Assembly (NCBI RefSeq): GCF_900142275.1
Contig: NZ_FRAI01000007.1
Span: forward strand, 49,917 to 113,916
Length of the DNA stretch: 64,000 nt
Direction of reading: 5' to 3'
Source of the DNA: Anaerobranca californiensis DSM 14826
GTDB taxonomy: Bacteria; Bacillota; Proteinivoracia; Proteinivoracales; Proteinivoracaceae
In this document: piece by piece, positions 37,223 to 45,855 of the stretch
Layout: each line of letters opens with the position of its first letter
Numbering within the stretch: the stretch's first letter is position 1
Notes under the pieces: model-generated
The model's database searches: none
The model's input: the letters and a program-made list of their open reading frames with translations, nothing else
What the model was told of the DNA's origin: nothing
Position numbers and translations under genes: made by a program

Positions 37223-38356
37223 CATTTTAGGGGGTTTAGGACCGTAATATTGGTAATATTGGGTTTCAATATTTCCATTATATAATTTTCTTCTCTTTGT
37301 AGCTTCTTTCCCAAACAAACTTTCAAAACCCTTATGGGAAGTTAAAATATAATAAGACCATGTTGGTAGGTTTTCAGTAAAGATTTTTCCCATCTCTTTA
37401 TACAGTTTTTCTACTTCTTTCCTTTCACTTAACCTTTCTCCATAAGGGGGATTAGTCACAATATAGCCAAACTTTTTTGCCGAGCTGAGTTCTTGTACTG
37501 GCCGGACTTGAAAGTGGATATCTTCTTCTAAAAAGGCATTTTCCCCGTGATGTCTCGCTAATTTTATAGCTTTATTACTAATATCAAAACCTGCTATGGA
37601 GAGTTTGCGATTGAATTGGGCTAAATCATGGGTCTCTTTTCTAGCTTCCCTCCACAAACCTTTGTCTATGTTCCCCCAAGTTTCTGATACAAATTCCCTA
37701 TTCATCCCTGGAGCTATATTTTTACCAATCATAGCTGCTTCTATAGGAATAGTACCAGAACCACAAAAGGGATCTACTAAAGGACGCTGCCAGTTCCAAT
37801 TGGTTAACATTATCATACCTGCTGCCAAAGTTTCTTTAAGGGGTGCTTGATATGCTAAGTCCCGATAACCCCTTTTATGCAAACCGGCACCGGTGGTATC
37901 TATAGTTAAGGTAGCTCGATCCTTTAAAAGGGCTACCTCTATTTTATACATAGGCCCATCTTCAGCAAACCACTGTAATTTATACTTCTCTTTCATATGT
38001 TCTACTATAGCTTTTTTGGTGATAGCTTGACAGTCAGAAATGCTGAACAGTTTAGATTTCACCGATTTGCCTTCCACAGGAAAACAAGCATTTTTAGGCA
38101 ACCAATCACTCCAAGGCAAAGCCTTTACCCCTTGAAATAGTTCTTCAAAGGTTGTAGCTTTAAATTCTCCCAATTTTAATTTAACCCTATCTGCTGTCCT
38201 TAACCAGAGATTTGCTCTACAAATTCCTAATAAGTCTGAAGTAAAAGTAATTTTCCCATCCTCGACCTTAACATCCCTATAGCCTAATTCTTTAACTTCT
38301 TTAGCTACTAAAGCTTCTAATCCAAAGGTTGCAGTGGCAATTAGTTCAACTTTCAC
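37205..38356 (-). CDS. THUMP-domain class I SAM-dependent RNA methyltransferase (RlmL/YpsC-like)
   Basis: It methylates guanine N2 in ribosomal (RlmL-type) or transfer RNA. The N-terminal ferredoxin-like/THUMP region (MKVELIATATFGLEALVAKE to about 160) binds RNA. The C-terminal Rossmann domain has the SAM site PLVDPFCGSGTIPIEAAMIG (about 200) and the catalytic motif YIVTNPPYGERL (about 300). The 383-residue length matches the Bacillus YpsC group. The start is GTG at 38356 after AAGGAG. Confidence 0.94.
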   Translation of the reverse strand: MKVELIATATFGLEALVAKEVKELGYRDVKVEDGKITFTSDLLGICRANLWLRTADRVKLKLGEFKATTFEELFQGVKALPWSDWLPKNACFPVEGKSVKSKLFSISDCQAITKKAIVEHMKEKYKLQWFAEDGPMYKIEVALLKDRATLTIDTTGAGLHKRGYRDLAYQAPLKETLAAGMIMLTNWNWQRPLVDPFCGSGTIPIEAAMIGKNIAPGMNREFVSETWGNIDKGLWREARKETHDLAQFNRKLSIAGFDISNKAIKLARHHGENAFLEEDIHFQVRPVQELSSAKKFGYIVTNPPYGERLSERKEVEKLYKEMGKIFTENLPTWSYYILTSHKGFESLFGKEATKRRKLYNGNIETQYYQYYGPKPPKMEKSPL

Positions 38357-38412
38357 AAAATCACTCCTTAAATGATCCTTAAAAATATCTTACCACATTT
38401 TTCCCTAGATTA

Positions 38413-38991
38413 CTAATAAATTATTCCTTCTAAAACCACCGGTTCGCCGGGCAATAAATTACCTGAAACAGTATTGGGAGCTATTATAATTCCATCGTAT
38501 TTCCTTAAAGGTTTATTTTTAACTTGCCCTACCCAAAATTGTTCAACTTTTTTCAAATTAAATTTATCGTAATTCCCCGTCGCTGAATCTAATAAATATG
38601 CAGTGTAGCTTTCACCATTTGGGAATAACTCTTTAGGATGGGGCAAATTAGTTGTAAATACTACTAAGTCATTGGTAACCTTTCTAATAAAGGCTACTCC
38701 TGAGGCATTAGCTACTTTTCCAGTACTATTTAATATAACCTCTGTATATTCCTGCCCATATTTATTTTTATACTCCCTTGTAGGTACACAAATTATTTGT
38801 CCTTCATAAATTATATCTGGGTCTTCGATTTGGCTATTTACTTTAATTAACTTATTTAGTGGAACTTTATATTTCTTTGCTATTATAAATAAGCTTTCCC
38901 CCTTACTGATTATGTGTAATTTCCCTGAACATCTTTGTGGAACTGGTATTTTCCCTCCATTAGATTTTTGGGCTTTTATCAAACCTTTCAC
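38413..38991 (-). CDS. LysM-domain protein
   Basis: A single LysM domain (about residues 25-70; LHIISKGESLFIIAKKYKVPLNKLIKVN, closing with YEGQIICVP) would bind peptidoglycan GlcNAc-MurNAc sugars. The C-terminal 110 residues form a beta-rich domain of unknown type (VANASGVAFIRKVTNDLVVFTTNLP). No clear signal peptide is seen, so it could be a spore-associated protein, as several LysM proteins of spore formers are, but that is inference. I use GTG 38991, eight bases after GGGGGG; two other in-frame starts lie within nine bases upstream. Confidence 0.85.
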   Translation of the reverse strand: MKGLIKAQKSNGGKIPVPQRCSGKLHIISKGESLFIIAKKYKVPLNKLIKVNSQIEDPDIIYEGQIICVPTREYKNKYGQEYTEVILNSTGKVANASGVAFIRKVTNDLVVFTTNLPHPKELFPNGESYTAYLLDSATGNYDKFNLKKVEQFWVGQVKNKPLRKYDGIIIAPNTVSGNLLPGEPVVLEGIIY

Positions 38992-39035
38992 TATCAACAC
39001 CCCCCTATTTCATTGTATTTAAAGGGGTAAAAAAG

Positions 39036-39065
39036 GTGACAAATGTTTAAAGAGTTTGATATAAT
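39036..39065 (+). promoter_or_regulatory. Probable sigma-A promoter of the ThrE-type exporter genes
   Basis: GTGACA (39036-39041), 18 bases, then a perfect TATAAT (39060-39065), 34 bases before the ATG. Confidence 0.6.
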
Positions 39066-39098
39066 ATATTCCATTAAAGGGAAAAAGGAAGGATAGAA

Positions 39099-39872
39099 AT
39101 GGAAGAAAAAATATCATTTAAAAATGCAATTATTATCGCCCTCTATGCAGGAGAGATCATGTTGAGAAACGGTGCAGAAACTTATAGGGTAGAAGAAACT
39201 ACCTGTTATATTTTAAAAGCATTAGGGGTTAATTATACCGAAAGCTTTGTAACACCAACAGGTATATTTTTGTCTTGCGACAATCCTGAAGATAAAAATC
39301 CTTATTCCGTTATCAAACGGATTAAGAATAGACAGTTAAACTTGCAAAAAGTATCGGAAGTCAACAATTTTTCCCGGAAAATAGTAGCTGGCGAAATCCC
39401 TTTAAAAGAAGCTATGGATATTTTACGACAAATTGATAACTCACCTAGGTACAACAGGGTACTTAGAGCTTTCTCTGCCAGCCTTTTAGCCGCTTCTTTT
39501 TCTATGCTTTTAGGGGGAACTAAATTTGATTTTTTACCGGCCTTTATTACCAGTTTAGCAGTACAAGGAACTGTATTAAATTTAGAAAAAAACAGTTTTT
39601 CTTATTTCCTAACTAACATAGCGGGAGGCTTTGTCGCCGCTGTTATGGCTATTCTCTTTTCTGAATTTGGTTGGGGAAATAACATAGACAAAACCATTAT
39701 CGGTTCTATTATGACATTAGTTCCTGGAGTTGCCATAACTAATGCAATAAGGGATAGTATATCCGGTGACTTAATGTCAGGAACTGCCAGGGCTGCTGAA
39801 GCCTTTTTAGTAGCTGTTGCCATAGCCTCTGGTGTCGGCATTGCTTTAAAGTTTTGGATAGATATTTTCTAG
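39099..39872 (+). CDS. Threonine/serine exporter subunit, ThrE N-terminal type (YjjP-like)
   Basis: This membrane protein of the ThrE family exports threonine and serine. It matches the N-terminal half of full-length ThrE: a cytoplasmic region with GEIMLRNGAETYRVEETTCYIL (about 15-40), then about five membrane helices from residue 120, ending in GVGIALKFWIDIF. The second half is the next gene. The ATG follows AAGGAAGG. In Escherichia coli and many Firmicutes the transporter is split in this same way (YjjP/YjjB). Confidence 0.93.
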   Translation: MEEKISFKNAIIIALYAGEIMLRNGAETYRVEETTCYILKALGVNYTESFVTPTGIFLSCDNPEDKNPYSVIKRIKNRQLNLQKVSEVNNFSRKIVAGEIPLKEAMDILRQIDNSPRYNRVLRAFSASLLAASFSMLLGGTKFDFLPAFITSLAVQGTVLNLEKNSFSYFLTNIAGGFVAAVMAILFSEFGWGNNIDKTIIGSIMTLVPGVAITNAIRDSISGDLMSGTARAAEAFLVAVAIASGVGIALKFWIDIF

Positions 39873-39883
39873 GAGTGATAAGA

Positions 39884-40309
39884 TTGTTAATAGAAAACTT
39901 TATTTATTCCTTCTTAGCTACATGGGGGTATTGTATCGTATTTAATGTCCCTAAAAGATTTTTGCTTTTATCTTCATTGGGAGGAGCCTTAGGTTGGATT
40001 GGCTATATCACTTTAAATTCCAATGGTACAGCCCCTGTAACCGCTGCCTTTACAGGGGCTGCAATAGTAGCTATTTGGGGTGAATTTCTTTCTGTAAAAC
40101 TAAAGGATATCGTTACAGTATTTTTTATTCCCGGTATAGTACCATTAGTTCCCGGGGCAGGGATGTATTATACCATGTTAGCAATAATCGAAAAAGATTT
40201 TACTAAAGCGGCAATGGTGGGGAGTGAAACACTATTTGTTGCAGGGGCAATTGCCAGTGGTTTAATAACTGTATCTTCTATTTCTAGAATTATTAGGGGA
40301 AAAATTTAG
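39884..40309 (+). CDS. Threonine/serine exporter subunit, ThrE C-terminal type (YjjB-like)
   Basis: This is the partner of the preceding gene, supplying the other half of the ThrE channel: a 141-residue protein with four or five membrane helices, including GGALGWIGYITLNSNGTAP and the conserved FIPGIVPLVPGAGMYYTM. An in-frame ATG at 39854 would overlap the previous gene. I prefer TTG 39884, which follows the ribosome site AGGAGTG placed just after the YjjP stop. Confidence 0.9.
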   Translation: MLIENFIYSFLATWGYCIVFNVPKRFLLLSSLGGALGWIGYITLNSNGTAPVTAAFTGAAIVAIWGEFLSVKLKDIVTVFFIPGIVPLVPGAGMYYTMLAIIEKDFTKAAMVGSETLFVAGAIASGLITVSSISRIIRGKI

Positions 40310-40337
40310 GGCTGAAATTTCAGCCCTAAATTTTTCC
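40298..40337. terminator. Perfect 40-bp palindrome spanning two convergent stop codons (bidirectional terminator)
   Basis: Every base from 40298 to 40317 pairs with 40318 to 40337: GGAAAAATTTAGGGCTGAAA and its exact complement, with no loop. It covers the last codons and stop of the YjjB-like gene and the last codons and stop of the SagB-like gene. On either strand the GGGCTGAAA/TTTCAGCCC hairpin is followed by TAAATTTTT, so it can stop transcription both ways. Confidence 0.85.
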
Positions 40338-41048
40338 TACAGAAGCTAAGTAAATAGCAAATTCATTTTCTCCATCTAAACCTAAAAGGTTATTTAACAG
40401 ATCATCGTTATAAGCCGCTATAGCACAAACACCACAATCAATAGCTTCTGCCGTTAAATATAGGTTTTGGCAAACATGGCCAGCATCTAAATGAACATAG
40501 CGGTAAGCCCTTTGTCCATAACGATAACTTGTCCGGTAAATATCTACAGTCCATATAAAAGTTACCGCCGATGTCCCTATAAAAGTCTGACCTAAACAGG
40601 CTGATACTAATTCTTCTTTAATTTTACCTTGTAAATTAACTGTAACTAACGTATGGGAAAGGGCGTTATAGCGGTATAATCCTTCCTGTAGATTTTCTAC
40701 ATTATTTATTAACAAATAAGTGTGAAATGGATGTCTAGCACCTGCCGAAGGAACTGTCCTTAAAGTAGCCTTTTCATTTTTACTGATTACCCCTTGGGTA
40801 TTCCATAACAAATAAGCTAATTCTTCAATAGTTAAGGGCACAGAAATATATTTTCTTACGCTTCTCCTTCTAATTATTGCATCATCTAAAATTATCTCCC
40901 TTTTGTTAAAAGTTTTCGGCAACTTAATAATTTTTCCTTCAAGGTATTCTTTTTCCAATGGCGGTTGAGGTTCTCCCTTTTGCTGATCACTTTCTTCTAG
41001 ATATTGATATTTAGTATATTCCATAAATAGTTTACCTATTTCTTTCAC
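40326..41048 (-). CDS. SagB/ThcOx-type nitroreductase-fold oxidoreductase
   Basis: This FMN-dependent enzyme fold is used, among others, to oxidise thiazolines in peptide natural products. The 240-residue chain has RRSVRKYISVPLTIEELAYLLW (about 60), PSAGARHPFHTYLL (about 100) and HLDAGHVCQNLYLTAEAIDCG (about 190), all standard for the SagB subgroup. No YcaO, cyclodehydratase or precursor peptide gene lies nearby, so a role in natural-product synthesis is not supported here. I use GTG 41048, eight bases after AAGGGG. It lies just downstream of the DUF368 gene. Confidence 0.9.
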   Translation of the reverse strand: MKEIGKLFMEYTKYQYLEESDQQKGEPQPPLEKEYLEGKIIKLPKTFNKREIILDDAIIRRRSVRKYISVPLTIEELAYLLWNTQGVISKNEKATLRTVPSAGARHPFHTYLLINNVENLQEGLYRYNALSHTLVTVNLQGKIKEELVSACLGQTFIGTSAVTFIWTVDIYRTSYRYGQRAYRYVHLDAGHVCQNLYLTAEAIDCGVCAIAAYNDDLLNNLLGLDGENEFAIYLASVGKI

Positions 41049-41060
41049 TAAATTCACCCC

Positions 41061-41861
41061 TTAGTTCGTTAATTTTCTAACGTGTTTTTTAAATTTATCA
41101 TTAGATAATATGAGGATAAGTAAAGCTCCCAAAAGAAAAGCCAAAAATTCTAAAATCCCTAATTTTTTAGGAATAACCGCCCTGGTTGATGCTAAAATCA
41201 AACCAGTTAAACTCATCATAGTTAAAGACCTGTGATTTTTTAATAAATATGATAGCACCCATGAAAAAGAAAACAAACCAGCTAATGCCCCTAACCCGTA
41301 AAAGAATAACACTAAAAAATTAAATTCCTTCACTGCTTCTAATACTCCACCATAAAGGCCTAAAATAATCAGTAAAGTTGCTCCACTAATTCCCGGTAAA
41401 ATCATGGCTACACTACTAACAAACCCCGCTATTAATAATTGAATATATGAAGGACTATTTCCACTTATCTCTTCCACTGAATAGTTCCATAAAAATAGCC
41501 CTAAAACTAAAAAGATTAATAAGATTAGTACCGAATGTAAATTATAAATTTTAACTTCTCCTAAGGTAACTTTTGTAGAAAAAAGGACAAGTCCTAATAA
41601 AAAGGAAACAGTGATGTTGTGGTGCTGTTCCAATAAAAAGGTGATAAATCCTGAACCAGCCCAAATTCCTATAAGGGAACCTAAAAGGATTGGCAGCAGA
41701 AATTTAACATTTAATGTTTTTATCCCTAAAATAATCCGATCATATAACCCCAAGATAAGGGCTACTGTCCCACCACTCACTCCCGGTAATGTCAGTGATA
41801 GGCCAATTGGTATCCCCCTTAAAAAAATACTAAACCATTTTTTCATAGTATTTATTGTCAC
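41061..41861 (-). CDS. DUF368 family membrane protein
   Basis: This polytopic membrane protein has about eight helices. The family signature appears twice in related form: GIPIGLSLTLPGVSGGTVALILGLYDR near the N-terminus and SSVAMILPGISGATLLIILGLYGG near residue 155. DUF368 members have been proposed as undecaprenyl-phosphate flippases of the PopT type; I give that as family knowledge only. The 266-residue length is normal. The start is GTG 41861 (AAGGAG ten bases before); ATG 41846 is possible. It sits in a run with PHP phosphatase and LTA-synthase-like genes, a plausible envelope context. Confidence 0.88.
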   Translation of the reverse strand: MTINTMKKWFSIFLRGIPIGLSLTLPGVSGGTVALILGLYDRIILGIKTLNVKFLLPILLGSLIGIWAGSGFITFLLEQHHNITVSFLLGLVLFSTKVTLGEVKIYNLHSVLILLIFLVLGLFLWNYSVEEISGNSPSYIQLLIAGFVSSVAMILPGISGATLLIILGLYGGVLEAVKEFNFLVLFFYGLGALAGLFSFSWVLSYLLKNHRSLTMMSLTGLILASTRAVIPKKLGILEFLAFLLGALLILILSNDKFKKHVRKLTN

Positions 41862-41875
41862 TCCTAAATTGCTCC

Positions 41876-42680
41876 TTATGGTATTTTAATAAACTGAGGT
41901 CTCATTTTATCATAGATTGTTAGATATTTAAACCCAATATTTTTTAGCAGCTCATAGGTATAAGGAAAATTATATCCTAAAGTGTTTTCTCCGTGACTAT
42001 CTGAACCTAAGGTAATAATCTCCCCCCTAGTTCTTTATAAAATATCAATAAATCCTTTGAAGGTAGTGGACTTTCTAATTTATACCTAAACCCTGAAGTA
42101 TTTACTTCTAACCCCCTACCATCATAAATAACCTTTTTAAATATACCCTCTATTATATCAAAATTTTCTCTAAACACCTTATCAAAGGGATAGTCTACAT
42201 GTCTTTTAAGTAAATCAAAATGGGCTAGGACGTTAAATATAGCCCCTTTTTCGATGCAATAATAGAGCTCTTGAAAGTATTTTTCATAAGCTTCTTTGGG
42301 ACTGTTATCCTTTAATAAATCCCCTAAATAAACATCTTTATTCTCTACAGTATGGAGGGAACATAAAACAAAATCAAAATCTCCATCTAATATAAATTTA
42401 TTACATTTATCTAAGATATGGGGCTGAAATCCCATTTCAACCCCTTTCTTAATAGAAATTTTGTCCCGGTATTTTTTTTCAATCTATTAACTTCTCTACT
42501 GTAATCATTATTATCAAATTCAATTATAACATTGGGGATTGCAGCTTCATAATCGATATGGTCAGTAAAACAAATTTCTTTTATCCCTAATGATATACCC
42601 TTTTGAACAATTGTCTCCATTTCTACATGGCAGTCATCGGAAAAACTACTGTGTACATGGTAATCCCACATTATTTTCAC
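41876..42680 (-). pseudogene. PHP-domain histidinol-phosphatase (HisJ/HisK-like), interrupted by two frameshifts
   Basis: This metal-dependent phosphoesterase would remove phosphate from histidinol phosphate in histidine synthesis, or act on a related substrate. The N-terminus YHVHSSFSDDCHVEM and CFTDHIDYEA hold PHP metal-binding histidines and aspartates. The middle has GVEMGFQPHIL and FDFVLCSLHTVENKD, then NVLAHFDLLKRH; the end, in a third frame, has ITLGSDSHGENTLGYNF. Two one-base gaps explain the breaks: the eight-T run at 42472-42479 and the six-C run at 42022-42027 each need one more base. Repaired, it is 268 residues, the family length, ending at 41876. No other his gene is near. Confidence 0.88.
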
Positions 42681-44530
42681 TCTCCATCAGCATCTTCTAA
42701 TATTTCTAATAAATATTGTAAACCCCTTTTATTGACTTCGACATTCAAATTATTTTTCATTACATATTCTGATAAACTAATTTCTAATAGTGCCCTCTCA
42801 AAGCCTGCCCGGCATTTTTCTAAATCTACAGCTTCTCCAGTGGCTAAATACCAACCTCTGCTATTTTCAAAGATTCCATCATTGGCCATGATAAAAATCT
42901 TTTCATCATCGATAAAGGAACCTGGTGCTACATGGGGTGCTAAAGAAACAAAGCCGTTGTTTGTATTCAGCAAATCTTGACCAAAAAGACTATCTTCCCT
43001 TAAAGGGAGCCCTAATAGATTAGCCATAGTAGGAAAAAAATCTATTTGTCCGCCAACTGTCAACACTTCTTTTTGAATGTCCTCACCAGGCAAATGGATT
43101 ATTAAAGGGACATTATACATTTCCCTTTCGTTATAAGGTTTTTGTAAAAAAGCTGAAAGGACTTCATTGGTTTTTTCATCCCTCATATCCAAACCTTTAT
43201 GATCACCATAGATAACTATGATGGAATTATCATATAAACCTTCCTTTTTTAATAAGTCTAAAAAGACACCTATTTGGGTATCTAGATATCTTATTGTTTG
43301 TAGATAATTATCTAAAACAGTATCTTGATATTCTTCCGGCATTTTTAGTTCCTTATATTCATCGGGTAAATAATAGGGATGATGGGAAGTTACTGTAATA
43401 TAGAAAGAATAAAAGGGTTGAGGCAGCTCTTTAAGATAATCTATTGATTGTCTAAACAATTCTCCATCACTAAGTCCTAAGCCGATGACTTCTCCTTCGT
43501 CAAAATCATCTAAAGCGATAAACCATTGGATACCTTTTACTGGATAAATATTTTCTCTGTTCCAAAAATATCGGTAATTCCCATGGAAAGCAATGGTACT
43601 ATAACCTTTACTTTGTAAGGAAGAGGGAAGGGTAATGAGCTCGTTATTTTCATAATTCTTATAACTATATACCCCAATAGATGGATAAAAACCGGTGTGG
43701 GAGATAAATTCACAATCAGAGGTATTACCCCAAGCCACTTGTTCAAAATAATTGCTGAAATAAATAGAATTATTTTTTATCAATTCATTTAATACCGGTG
43801 TAATATATTGTCCATTTACTTTATTATTTACGACGAAGTTTTGGATTGATTCAACTTGAATAACAATAACATTTTTCCCTCTAGCTAAACCAAAATAATT
43901 TTTCTTTTCATTAGTAGTATTTTCCATTATTTCAAAAAGTGCTTCTACATGATGACTAGTGATAGTATTCCTTTCAATAAATCTTAAAAGGTCATAAATG
44001 TGATAGTTAATTACCCCTAAATTATAAGGGGTAAAATACTTATCTGTCACCTTTGAAATATAAAAATTATAAGAACCTACTAAAAATACTAAAATCAATA
44101 AAAAAGCTGTTACCTTTCTTTTACACAAAAATCTTTCAAGATATTTACCCTTTATTCCCTTTTTCTCCAAAAAAACTAGTAGGAGAAAATCTAGGAATAA
44201 TAGAAAGTACAAAGGATTTAAAAGTTTAAATATACTATCTGAAACTGGACCTAACTGACCTAATTGATAAACACTATGGGCTGGAACTAATGTATAAAAA
44301 TGATTAAAATACATCATATCAATAAAAAAAATAACGGAAATTAAAAAATTAGTTATCAATAGTTTTCTTAACAAATTTTTCCTGCTAAACAAATACACCA
44401 TAGAAAAAATCATTAAAACTATCATAAAATTATTTCCTGTTAGCAGAAAAACCTTTTCTACACCCATATTTAAATGTAAAATTAAAATCTTAATTAACAA
44501 TGCTAAAATAGGTATAATTAAATATAACAT
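42677..44530 (-). CDS. LTA-synthase-family sulfatase-fold membrane enzyme
   Basis: These enzymes build or modify glycerol-phosphate polymers (lipoteichoic acid) using phosphatidylglycerol outside the membrane. Five N-terminal helices span residues 1-170. The outside alkaline-phosphatase-like domain has NVIVIQVESIQNFVV (metal site), the catalytic threonine in the QVAWGNTSDCEF segment (about 270), SFYITVTSHHPYYLP and IVIYGDHKGLDMRD (metal site). The 617-residue length matches LtaS. The ATG follows GGGGAGG. The last four bases overlap the PHP gene start. Whether it makes polyglycerol phosphate or is a primase or modifying relative is not decided by sequence. Confidence 0.92.
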   Translation of the reverse strand: MLYLIIPILALLIKILILHLNMGVEKVFLLTGNNFMIVLMIFSMVYLFSRKNLLRKLLITNFLISVIFFIDMMYFNHFYTLVPAHSVYQLGQLGPVSDSIFKLLNPLYFLLFLDFLLLVFLEKKGIKGKYLERFLCKRKVTAFLLILVFLVGSYNFYISKVTDKYFTPYNLGVINYHIYDLLRFIERNTITSHHVEALFEIMENTTNEKKNYFGLARGKNVIVIQVESIQNFVVNNKVNGQYITPVLNELIKNNSIYFSNYFEQVAWGNTSDCEFISHTGFYPSIGVYSYKNYENNELITLPSSLQSKGYSTIAFHGNYRYFWNRENIYPVKGIQWFIALDDFDEGEVIGLGLSDGELFRQSIDYLKELPQPFYSFYITVTSHHPYYLPDEYKELKMPEEYQDTVLDNYLQTIRYLDTQIGVFLDLLKKEGLYDNSIIVIYGDHKGLDMRDEKTNEVLSAFLQKPYNEREMYNVPLIIHLPGEDIQKEVLTVGGQIDFFPTMANLLGLPLREDSLFGQDLLNTNNGFVSLAPHVAPGSFIDDEKIFIMANDGIFENSRGWYLATGEAVDLEKCRAGFERALLEISLSEYVMKNNLNVEVNKRGLQYLLEILEDADGE

Positions 44531-44625
44531 AGCGAAAACCTCCCCATAACTTTTCCCATACCCATATTATTATATATTTCGCTACTAGAGAAGGTTTTCC
44601 TTTAGAGTTTATGAAAATTTAATAT

Positions 44626-45033
44626 TTATTTAAAAACTTTGATAGCAAAAAGTATGTGGAAAGGTAGTACAGTAACAATAAAAATAAAGAGGATAAAATG
44701 TAAAACAGAAAAAAGTTTTATTCCAAGAGCCAATGTTACACCCGTTAAAGCAGAGAGAATTACTAATGACAATAACATTACAGCGGTAACTTTTACCCCT
44801 TTTCTTATAATTTTATTATTTACAGATCTGGTAAAGGTAAAGTAAAGTAATTTCCCTTTAACAGTTAATAAAATCAATGTTATTGGAATGATAAAAATAA
44901 ATATACCACTTATAATATGAAACCTTACTACATCCATTCCCCTTAACATCATAATACCTGTAATGATATTAATTAAAATAAATAAAGCATGAAATAAGTG
45001 GACAAATTTAAACAATTTGCCGTATCTGACCAT
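44626..45033 (-). CDS. Four-helix membrane protein with intramembrane histidines (unknown)
   Basis: This 135-residue hydrophobic protein has four predicted helices. Histidines sit inside or at the edge of three of them (FVHLFHALFILINI; VVRFHIISGIFIF; LHFILFIFIVTVLPFHILFAI). That pattern is seen in small b-type cytochromes (cytochrome b561 or DUF4405-like), so haem binding is possible but unproven. A basic loop lies near residues 68-80 (RSVNNKIIRKGVKV). The ATG follows AAGGGGG. It is a single gene between LTA-synthase-like and ThpR genes, with no obvious electron-transfer neighbour. Confidence 0.65.
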   Translation of the reverse strand: MVRYGKLFKFVHLFHALFILINIITGIMMLRGMDVVRFHIISGIFIFIIPITLILLTVKGKLLYFTFTRSVNNKIIRKGVKVTAVMLLSLVILSALTGVTLALGIKLFSVLHFILFIFIVTVLPFHILFAIKVFK

Positions 45034-45086
45034 AAAAATACCCCCTTATAATTTAATCCTTTTATAGAATTGGGTTGCCCCAAAAT

Positions 45087-45617
45087 TTACACAAGGTTTA
45101 CTGTTTCTATGGGAATGTAAGTTAACCTTCCCTTTACCCGCAAACTATTCATTAACGATATTTTTTCTACATTAAAATTATATGGTGGAAAAGATACTTT
45201 TAAACCTTGTTCCTTTAACACCACTTCCCTAGCTAATGTAATGTGGGGTTTAAATGGTCTTTTTTCTAAGGTAAAACCTTCTTTAATTAAGTTTTTTACT
45301 AATGTACTCTGTAAAGCTATAAGTTTTTGATTATCTTCAATCCCAGCCCAAAGGATATCTTTATTTCCCCTTTTGAAATTTCCGATACCTTTTATAACTA
45401 AAGAAAACTGTTTTTCTCCATTATAAGATGTATGTAATATTTCCCTTAAAACTTTTTCTTCCTTTCCATCTACTTCACCAATATAGGCTAATGTTAAATG
45501 AAAATTATCTATATAGGAGAAATTCCCCTTTATAGAATTGTTTTTTATAACACTTTGAATATTAGATAGATATTCTTTAACCCCTTGAGGCAATTGAATA
45601 GCGTAAAATAATCTCAT
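45087..45617 (-). CDS. thpR: RNA 2',3'-cyclic phosphodiesterase (ThpR/LigT, 2H family)
   Basis: It opens 2',3'-cyclic phosphates on RNA ends to 2'-phosphates. The two catalytic H-x-T motifs are visible as FHLTLAYIGE (about residue 42) and PHITLARE (about 126). The 176-residue length and the N-terminus MRLFYAIQLP are typical. The ATG follows AAAGGGTG. It is a single gene. Confidence 0.93.
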   Translation of the reverse strand: MRLFYAIQLPQGVKEYLSNIQSVIKNNSIKGNFSYIDNFHLTLAYIGEVDGKEEKVLREILHTSYNGEKQFSLVIKGIGNFKRGNKDILWAGIEDNQKLIALQSTLVKNLIKEGFTLEKRPFKPHITLAREVVLKEQGLKVSFPPYNFNVEKISLMNSLRVKGRLTYIPIETVNLV

Positions 45618-45821
45618 TAAATCACCCTTTCTTAAGCCTTTTATGTTCTTACAGCCTGTTTAAAATTATTCTCACATTTTAGAAATTCTGTAAATTAATG
45701 AAAAAAGTCAACCCAATCAAAATAGGTGTTGTTTTTTGTCAAAAATATTATAATATTTAATTAAAGGTATTGCAAATCTTAACAAGAATTGGATCACTAC
45801 ATAATCCAATATAATTAAAAA

Positions 45822-45855
45822 ACTCACCCCATAAAATAAGGAGTGAGTATTTTTT
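45822..45855 (-). terminator. Terminator after the hydrogenase operon
   Basis: The stem ACTCAC-CC / GG-GTGAGT with a 15-base loop lies just past hndD, followed by six T on the minus strand. Confidence 0.82.

Noticed and set aside
40326..41048. Thiazole/oxazole-modified peptide cluster around the SagB-like gene
   Set aside because: No YcaO, E1-like cyclodehydratase or short precursor peptide gene was found nearby; stand-alone SagB-type oxidoreductases are common.
42472..42479. Phase-variable homopolymer in the PHP phosphatase gene
   Set aside because: An eight-base A run could slip, but the gene has a second break in a six-C run, and a housekeeping phosphatase is an unlikely phase-variable gene.
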